A stretch of 64,000 bases of DNA from positions 10,456,451-10,520,450 of the forward strand of contig OX637395.1 of NCBI GenBank assembly GCA_951799425.1, read 5' to 3'. Of the stretch, positions 56,432 through 64,000 are shown in pieces; positions within the stretch are counted from its first letter, which is position 1; each line of letters starts with the position of its first letter. The notes under the pieces are model-generated. The model was given only the letters and a program-made list of their open reading frames with translations, was not told the DNA's origin and searched no databases. The stretch is from Ilex aquifolium (lineage: Eukaryota; Streptophyta; Magnoliopsida; Aquifoliales; Aquifoliaceae). The translations under genes were made by a program, and so were the position numbers.

Positions 56432-59400
56432 TTACTGGAAAAACTTCTTAAGGTGCTCGGCATTCCACGAGTGAGGTAGAACCTTTCCTTCCTCTGTTTG
56501 CAACTCATAATTCCCCGGTCTGATTACCCTTGACACGATATAGGGCCCTTCCCAATTGGGTCCCAATTTCCCATGCGTGGGATCCTTTCTTGCAAGCAGA
56601 AGCCTCCTAAGTACCAAATCTCCAGCCTTGAAACTTCTGTGTTTTACCCTCCTGTCATAATACCTCGCAGTTTTCCTTTGGTAAGTGCGGACACGGTGCA
56701 GAGCTCTGTCCCTCTTTTCATCCAAGAGATCGAGGTTCAGCAAGAGAGATTCATCATTGTGCTCGGAATCTGCAAACTCCACCCTTGGTGATTGGAGCCC
56801 TATCTCTACTGGGGCCACTGCCTCGGTCCCAAAGGCCAAAACAAAGGGGGTTTCCTGAGTCGCAGATCTGGCGGTGGTCCTGTAGGCCCACAATACCTCC
56901 GGGATGTACTCCACCCATTTGCCTTTCAGATTTTCTAGCTTGGTCTTCAAAGCTGACTTTATGGTTCTTATTGTGACCTCTGCCTGCCCATTAGACTGGG
57001 GATGGGCTAGAGCTGAGAAATAGTTCTTGATTCCAAGCTCAGCACAAAAAATTTTGAACTTTGAATTATCAAACTGCTTTCCATTGTCAGATACGAACGC
57101 TCTGGGAACTCCAAACCTGCAAACTATCGACTTCCAAACGAAGTTTTGAACTTTTTGCTCTGTGATCGTTGCCAAAGGTTCGACCTCTGCCCATTTAGTA
57201 AAGTAATCCACTCCTACGATGGCAAACTTGCACTGCCCCACACCGGTGGGAAGGGGTCCCAGAATGTCCAACCCCCACTACTGAAAAGGCCATGGGCTTA
57301 CCACCGAGGTTAGGAGCTCGGGAGGACAGTGGGACATATTAGCATGCTCTTGGCAAGTTTTTCATTTTCTTACTAAGTCGGTGGCGCTTTTGAGCATGGT
57401 GGGCCAATAATATCCTTGCCTCAGTACTTTTCCTGCCAAGGCCCGAGCTCCTATGTGATTGCCACATATCCCCTCATGTACCTCTCTGAGTATATAATTA
57501 GCATCTTCGTCTCCTATGCACTTAAGGAGAGGCATTGTAAATCCACGTTTGTACAGTTTCTCTTGCATCAGGGAAAATCTGGCTGACCTGGCCCTTAGCT
57601 TGGATGCCTCATTGGCATTACTTGGCAAAGTTCCATTCTGAAGGTACTCTACGATGGGATCCATCTAGCTCGGCTGAGCTTCAATTGATAGAATTTCCTC
57701 TTCTTCGATGCTTACCGAGGGCTTTGGAAGGTGCTCTACTGGAATTAGCCTATCCAAATCCTCTTGCGAGGCAGTTGCTAACCTTGCCAGAGCATCTGCT
57801 CGTGAGTTCTCCATTCTAGGCACGTGTCTGACCTTAACCTGCACAAACTGTTTCATTAGTTCTCGTACCTTTTTGAGGTACAGGACCATCTTCTCGCCTC
57901 TTGCCTCGTAACACTCTTCTATCTGCTTCACCACCAGCTGAGAGTCACTGCAGATCTCCAGCTGCTCTGCTTCCATAGAATAGGCAAGATTAAGCCCAGC
58001 GATAACGGCTTCATATTCTGCCTCATTATTTGAAGCTTTGAACCCAAATCTGAGGGCATATTCGACGTCTATTCCTTCTGGAGAGGTCAGGATCATTCCT
58101 GCACCGCTTCCCTGAGCATTGGCAGCTCCATCCACTGAAAGCTTCCATATGGGAAGGTCCGGTACTAAATCCGTGGTTTCCATAGGCGCTGCTGTTGTGA
58201 ATTCTGCAATAAAATCTGCCAAAATTTGCCCTTTGATGGCAGTTCTTGGCTTGTACCTGATATCAAACTCACTGAGCTCTACGGCCTATTTAACCAACCT
58301 CCCCGAGGACTCCGGCTTGTGTAGCACTTGCTTCATTGGCTGATCTGTTGGAACCTCGATAGTATGAGCCTGGAAATAAGGTCTAAGTCTTCTAGCTGTT
58401 GTAACCAGAGCTAGAACGAGTTTTTCCATCTTTGGATATCTCTCCTCTGCCCCCCTCAGAGCTCTGCTACAGTAGTAGACTGGTTGCTGAGCTCTGTCTC
58501 GCTCCCTAACTAGCGCTGCACTTGTTGAAAAATCTGAAACCGCTAGGTAGAGGGTGAGGACTTCCCCTTCTAGAGGGCTCACCAGAACAGGAGGAGAGCT
58601 CATATATCTCTTTAGGTCTTCGAATGCTTCTTCACACTTGGCATCCCAGCGGAATGCCTTCTTCAAGATCTGAAAAAATGGCTGGCATTTATCGCTGGAC
58701 CTAGACACAAAACGACTCAGTGCAGCTATCCTGCCTGTCAAATGTTGCACTTCTTTCGTGTTGGATGGTGATTGCATTTCCACCATTGCTCTAACCTTTT
58801 CTGGATTGGCTTCAATCCCTCTGCTGCTGACTATAAAGCCCAGAAATTTTCCTGCCGAGACCCCAAATGCGCACTTCGCAGGGTTTAGCTTCATTTTGTA
58901 CTCCTTTAGAATTCGGAATGACTCAGCTAAGTGCTCGATGTGGAGCTCTGCTTTCAGTGACTTCACTAGCATGTCATCAATGTAAACTTCCATGGATGCT
59001 CCTATTTGCTTCTGGAACATTTTATTCACTAACCGCTGGTAAGTGGCTCCAGCGTTCTTCAATCCGAAGGGCATGACCTGATAACAATATGTTCCCTGTT
59101 CAGTCACAAATGAGGTTTTCTCCTGATCGCTGGGATCCATCCTGATCTGGTTGTAGCCTGAGAAGGCGTCCATGAAACTGAGGAGCTCGTGCCCTGCAGT
59201 GGCATCCACTATTAGGTCAATCCGAGGTAAAGGAAAACTGTCCTTGGGGCATGCTCGGTTGAGATCAGTGAAGTCGATGCACAATCGCCACTTCCCATTG
59301 GTTTTCTTTACAAGAACTACATTTGCTAACCAAGTGGGGTAATGAACCTCCCTGATAGCCTTGGCATGGAGGAGTTTGCTGACCTCCTCATTGATTGCCT

Positions 59401-61903
59401 TTTGCCTTTCAGAAGCAAAGCTCCTCCTCTTCTGTTTGATGGGTTTGCAAGTTGGGTTCACGCATAGCTTGTGGGTAATAACCGATGGGTCAATTCCTTC
59501 CATGTCTTCTTGCTTCCAAGCGAACACTCCTATATTCTCTTTTAGGAACTGGATGAGTAGTCCTTTGAGCTCAGCGTTCAGTTTGGAACCCACATAAACG
59601 AGGTGTTCTGGCTTCTCATCAAGCTGAACTGGTTCCAGCTCTTCCGATGGCATTGGTCTTGTCTCCATTTCATCTCTCATGTCGAGCTCATCCAGTTGGA
59701 TGTTCTCAACCTCCTTCCTTTTTATGGAAGCCATGTAGCATTCCCGTGCTACGCGCTGGTCTCCTCGGACCACTCCGATTCCATTTTCTGTAGGGAACTT
59801 CACGACTAAATGATAGGCAGATGGGATTGCCTTCATAGAATTTAAGGATAGTCTTCCAAGCAAGATGTTGTACGCAGATGGTGCATCGACTACTAGGAAT
59901 TTGACAGTGGTAGTGGCTTGGCAAGGTGGGTCCCCCAGGGTGAGCACGAGCTGGATTGAACCCAGGGGGAGCACCCTTTCCCCGGAGAATCCCAGCAAGT
60001 GAGTGCTTACTGGCTCAAGTTTCTGCCTTCCTATGTCCATCTTTTCGAACGCAGGTGCGAAAATAATATCTGCCGAGCTCCCGTTATCAATTAGAACCCG
60101 ATGAACTGTTCTATTTGCCACCACAGCTCGTACCACCAGTGGATCATCATGGGGGTATTGGCACCCTTCTAAATCAGCATCTGAAAAAGTGATAACCGTA
60201 TCCAAGCGTGGTGCCTTGGATACAGCGTACACTTCGAGAGCTTCTTCGGCTCTGATCCGCCGGAAGTGCGCCTTCCGAGCTGAGCTTGACTCTCCACCTC
60301 CTGCGAACCCTCCAGATATCACCCTTATTTCCCCTAGAGGCTGCTGGTGCGGCGCAGGTGCCGGCTGCCGAGGTGGTGGAGGTGGAAGAGCTTGGTTCTG
60401 GTTGTCGTTGGCGACAAAACGACGCAGCTGACCTCGCTGGATCAAGAACTCGATTTCCTTCTTTAACTGAATGCAATCATCAGTGTGGTGTCCATGATCC
60501 CTGTGATAATCACAGTACTTCGCGGGGTCTCTCTTTGCCGGGTCTGCCTTCATCCGAGGTGGCCATCTCAAGAACTTTTCGTTTTGGACCTCATACAATA
60601 CTTGTGACACAGCGGCAGTGAGAGGGGTAAATCGCTGAGGTCCGTATCTGGGCTGTAGTTCTGGCTGCATGGGACCCAAACGATCTCTGACATTTCCTCT
60701 CCTCTTGGGTGAGCGGTCTCTATCCCTTCTTGGGGACCTTTCCCGCCCTTTCTCCTTCCTGGGACTCCGGTCCCTTCTCTTTTCTTCTTTTTCCTTCTCC
60801 TTTCGTGAAGATGTACCTCCTACCTTAGAAAGGAGTGCCTCTTCTCCATTTATATATTTCTCTGCCTTGGCTAATACTTCAGTTATACTTGCCTGAGGGT
60901 TCTTCGATATAGAGAACATCAAGTCCTTTGACTGCACTCCCAATCCAGCAATGAAAGCCGTTATAGCAAATTTTTCATCTGGAATGTCTACTTTCAATGT
61001 CTCCGAGTTAAACCTTTGGACGTATGACCTCAGATTTTCTTGGGGCCCCTGTTTCACATTTAGTAGGTGGTAGCTCGGCTTTCTGTATATCCGAGCTCCT
61101 ATAAAGTGAGATACGAAAGCTATGGAGAGCTCTTTGAAGGATGAGATAGAGGCTGGTGGGAGCCTGTTAAACCAGGCTAGGGCAGAACCTTTCAGTGTAA
61201 TGGCAAAGGCCCTGCAATGCACAGGATCCTAGTATCCATGCAACTCCATCTGGTTCTTGTAAGTGTTGAGGTGATCCACGGGATCTTTCGTTCCGTCAAA
61301 GACCTCTATTTGAGGCATTCTGAACTTAGGTGGGAGAGGGAAGTGTAGCACTCCCGTGGTGAATGGGGACTCAGTTTGCTGAACCAAGATATCCATGGTA
61401 ACCGGAGCCTTGTTTTTTACAGCCTCCTTCATGTGGCTGAGCTCTTGCTGGATGTCTTTGAAGCGTTGTTCCCAGCGCTGCTCTTTCCTGTCCTGAGGAT
61501 AAGGGAAAAAATCATCCCTATCCCCCCCGTCGTTCTGACTTTGCACCTCGTCGTTATGGCCATTCCTAGGGGGTACAAAAGGAGCATACCCCCTGGTATG
61601 GCTGCTTTCTCCTCCTTCGCCGACCTCTCTGAGGGGGTCCCAGTGTCGCCGTTCTCTGTAAGGGGGATTACTCTGGCCTCCTTGGGCCGGTCGTGCCTCC
61701 TGTGGGCGTTGTACGAGCTTTGATAGCTCTTCATTTTCTTTTAGTAGGCGTTGGTTGACGAGGCGAAGGGCCTCCAACTCGTTATTAATGGGGGAATTAA
61801 CCTCTGGGATATTCCCGGGTTGTCTGCCGTTGGTAGCTTCCTGTGGGTCTTGCATTCGCGGTAGGTTTGTTTGACTTCTGCTCATATTTCGTGTCGTTAC
61901 CAT
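56432..61903 (-). pseudogene. Element C gag-pol polyprotein with five nonsense codons
   Basis: One frame of 1,824 codons from the ATG at 61903 (MVTTRN) to the stop at 56432, exactly as long as in A. Domains as in A, with protease DNGSSAD, RT YIDD and integrase SDNGKQF. Stops, with the residue found in A: 61229-61231 (TAG, Gln), 58286-58288 (TAG, Trp), 57665-57667 (TAG, Trp), 57362-57364 (TGA, Cys of the integrase zinc finger), 57278-57280 (TAG, Gln). There is no frameshift anywhere. The element cannot make its own enzymes without readthrough. Confidence 0.95.
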
Positions 61904-61944
61904 CAGTCACTGAAAGACCAGCTTATTTGTAGAAGGAACAGTCG

Positions 61945-61962
61945 TTCCCACAGACGGCGCCA
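61945..61962 (-). promoter_or_regulatory. Element C primer-binding site
   Basis: The minus strand reads TGGCGCCGTCTGTGGGAA, three bases from the right LTR. Confidence 0.85.
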
Positions 61963-61965
61963 AAC

Positions 61966-62678
61966 TGATGGTGTAAACCTTCGGGAATGAGCTATGGGAT
62001 CGAAGTATTTTGTCTGGGTGATCTGTATAGGGCTTGATATGGTGTCTGAGCTACAAGGCCCATAAAGTGGTGGATGAATGCTATATTTAACGACGTATAG
62101 TGTGTGAAAGATGGTAGAAATATAGTGGTTCACCGGCTAGTGAGCTCGGCTAGTCCACTCTCTAATGGAGGCTCTTACTCCCTTGTCTTTATTGATGAAA
62201 GTCGATGTGTTACAGTAGAATTATCCGGGTCTTAGGGTTTCTCCTCCTTCTCCCCCTTTGTGATGGAGGTTGCCTTCCCCTTTTATGGCCTCCTCCTTCC
62301 CTCTATCCCGGAATTACTTCCTTGATGAAGGGACTGTGCCCTATCTTTCTCCATAATTCCGGAGTTACCTAAACTCCTTACGGCTGGCTTCAAATGGAGA
62401 GATCTTTGCCTTCTTTCGTGGGATTCTCCTTAGTTTTAGGAGGGGATCGTAGTTGAATACGGGTTTCATGCCTTGGATTGGTTCTACTTCCTTTATAACT
62501 GTATCCGTTGTCATCTTGCTGTCCATTCATCATTTCTCAACATGTGTCCCCGGCTGGGAGCTCTTAGCGCTGACTAGATGAGCTCTGACCACTGCTGAAT
62601 GAACTCTGCTTATTCTACCGGAGCTCCCGACCTGAGCTTATTTCCTGAGCTCGTGTCTATTTATTTTAGGCATCATCA
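61966..62678 (-). repeat. Element C right LTR (5' LTR in sense orientation)
   Basis: 713 bp, TG...CA, four differences from the left LTR. Confidence 0.96.
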
Positions 62679-62683
62679 ACATA

Positions 62684-63739
62684 AAAGGTCATTTTCTTTA
62701 GGATGCATGCTCGGACATAATAAAATAGTAATAAATTCCAAGAATGAATAAGGACTTTGATCAAAAAGTTCACGTGGAGACATCCATGGTGGGACCTTAC
62801 AACAGTACTGTGATGTTCTGCTTCTTTATGGGTTTGAAAGAGAGACCGAGTTACATGAACAATGTGCTAAGAGAGACTGAGCAAAGCCTTTATTAGTGAA
62901 AATAAAAGTTCATAACTTATATGTATTTTTTTTGGTTCGAACTCAGAGCAGACATTCATAACTTATATTGGATCACCGTGAACGTAATACTTATCTATCT
63001 TCGGCAAATTCCGAGCGAGAGATCTATAGAGCCCGAGCTTTTATATATGCTGAGATGGGTTAACACATGCTCCGTGTCGGAGCCAAAGGGAGAGCTTGGC
63101 AACTACTAACGGTGAGACCGAAGTCGTTTCCCACGCCTTGTATGCTTGCAATGGAACACTCATAGAGAGGCAAAAGACTTTCCTTTGCTAAAGTACAAAC
63201 ACTAGTCGTCTTTTATGAGAAACCACATATTTTGGGTGTTATGAAGGAAGTCATTTTTATGCCCCCATAAAAGAAATCACTGTTGCAGGAGATAGGAATA
63301 CTAGGACTTCATGAATAAAGCTTGGTGTAAAGATGGTGGGGCCTTTATGCTACCGACTCATATTGATGTGGACGTGGGATTAACATCCCACTCCACGAAT
63401 AAATATATCAATAATGCTACGCTGACCAAATTAAGAGTCCAAATGACATGGCAGCTGACTTGTGCTTCTTTATTTGGTGCTATGTCATTTGGGTCCCAAT
63501 AAAGACTCCAAATAATATGCTGTCATGTCATTTGCGCTCTTAATTTAGTCTCAAAATTTAGTTAGCGTAGCATTACTGTAAACATATACCAAAGACCAAA
63601 TTTCATACGGTGAGAAAGTGTGAGACAAACGACATTGAATGACCGAGTGCCAAAACACCGAAATACATGAATGGTTCGAAACTTCAGCAGGGCTCACGAA
63701 TTGGGTAATATGAAGATTTAGGGGACACACATGCTACGT
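62684..63739 (-). other. Outer element internal segment next to its 5' LTR
   Basis: Should correspond to the leader and any gag region of the outer element, but no gag-like protein is visible; the frames at 62921-63109 and 63311-63502 match nothing I know. 'aatttggtgc..gtcccaat' words near 63435-63500 suggest small internal inverted repeats. Confidence 0.5.
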
Positions 63740-63757
63740 TTCCCACAGACAGCACCA
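63740..63757 (-). promoter_or_regulatory. Outer element primer-binding site, decayed
   Basis: The minus strand reads TGGTGCTGTCTGTGGGAA, two changes from the site of A, B and C, three bases from the right LTR. Both changes are C to T on the sense strand, as expected from cytosine deamination. Confidence 0.75.
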
Positions 63758-63760
63758 AAT

Positions 63761-64000
63761 TGTGCTGGCAAAAATTCACAAAATCACTGAAATGTGTTGA
63801 GGTGCGCCCCTGGTCTTCGAGTATCACTTAGTTCATGAGCTACAAAATCAGAGAGAGGTTAGAGGGACCCCGACTTTGTGCCAGAGGAGGCCCCTCCGAT
63901 GCCTAAGTTAGTACTACGATCAATATATGAATAGGCTAGTGTATAAAGTTAGAAAAAATGATAAAATTTGTGTGTGTGGAGTATGGAGCTAAGGTGCTCA
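63761..64000 (-). repeat. Outer element right LTR, first 240 bp
   Basis: Aligns with 24178-24417 with about 27 mismatches. It is cut by the window end. Confidence 0.83.

Larger units (their letters stand above)
48692..62678 (-). mobile_element. Ty3/gypsy (Tat-type) LTR retrotransposon, element C
   Basis: Complete element of 13,987 bp inside the outer element. LTRs of 713 bp, four differences (about 0.56%), TG...CA, target duplication ACATA at 48687-48691 and 62679-62683. Same family as A: gag-pol frames have exactly the same length (5,472 bp) and the spacer arrays share units. Gag-pol has five nonsense codons and both antisense genes carry a frameshift. Confidence 0.97.
24178..64000 (-). mobile_element. 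Outer, old, coding-poor LTR element hosting the nest (runs past window end)
   Basis: Left LTR 24178-24696 (519 bp, TG...CA) and the first 240 bp of the right LTR at 63761-64000 align with about 27 mismatches (about 11%). The element's own DNA is 24697-26734, 45567-48691 and 62684-63760; the rest is the copia element with B inside it, and element C. The primer-binding site next to the right LTR is a mutated form of the Tat site. About 6.2 kb of internal sequence shows no gag, RT or integrase, so it is a non-autonomous or strongly decayed element, possibly a Tat-related LARD. The far end and its target duplication lie outside the window. Confidence 0.8.

Overview
The window is plant nuclear DNA. 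It holds one intact host gene with plant-type introns (TFIIE beta subunit, 19402-21976), CT, GA and AT microsatellites, MITE-like elements, and above all LTR retrotransposons of plant lineages. These are Ty3/gypsy elements of the Tat type, with a second RNase H domain between RT and integrase, and one Ty1/copia element primed by initiator tRNA-Met. The species cannot be told from the sequence.

Layout. 1-942 is a host tandem repeat (units of about 260 bp) that continues at 14953 after being split by Tat element A (943-14952). 14953-19401 is AT-rich intergenic DNA with two MITE candidates, followed by the TFIIE beta gene and about 2.2 kb of intergenic DNA. From 24178 to the window end is a nest of four elements. 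An old, coding-poor outer LTR element (24178 to beyond 64000) was entered by a copia element (26740-45561), whose right LTR was entered by Tat element B (31246-45329). The outer element was separately entered by Tat element C (48692-62678). Target-site duplications are visible for all four inserted elements. LTR divergence follows the nesting order: outer about 11%, copia about 2%, A and C about 0.6%, B about 0.2%.

The most interesting content is in A, B and C. Each encodes gag-pol on the minus strand in one long frame of about 1,825 codons. Between the end of pol and the left LTR, each also carries two extra genes on the opposite (+) strand. Antisense gene 1 has four exons and antisense gene 2 has two, all with GT-AG introns. 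Both encode proteins with a related core (pattern R-[FL]-P-[LI]-H-P ... C-P-S-[QR]-[LI]-S-P), basic KRKR-type stretches and a C-terminal coiled coil. In all six copies an intron falls exactly six codons plus one base after the same conserved Trp, so the two genes are paralogues. In B both genes are completely open. In A only gene 2 is open, and in C both carry frameshifts. A short A-to-B comparison in gene 2 shows mostly synonymous changes, as expected for a protein under selection.

How the parts may work together (inference): the sense genomic RNA runs leftwards from the right LTR, so the introns of the antisense genes cannot be spliced out during retrotransposition and persist. Promoter-like motifs beside the polypurine tract could drive the antisense genes, which would converge on pol and overlap the genomic RNA. 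Hairpin-rich tandem arrays lie between genes, at different places in A/C and in B. All three gag-pol frames carry in-frame stops (8 of 9 are TAG) but no frameshift, so none looks autonomous unless stops are read through or enzymes come from another copy.
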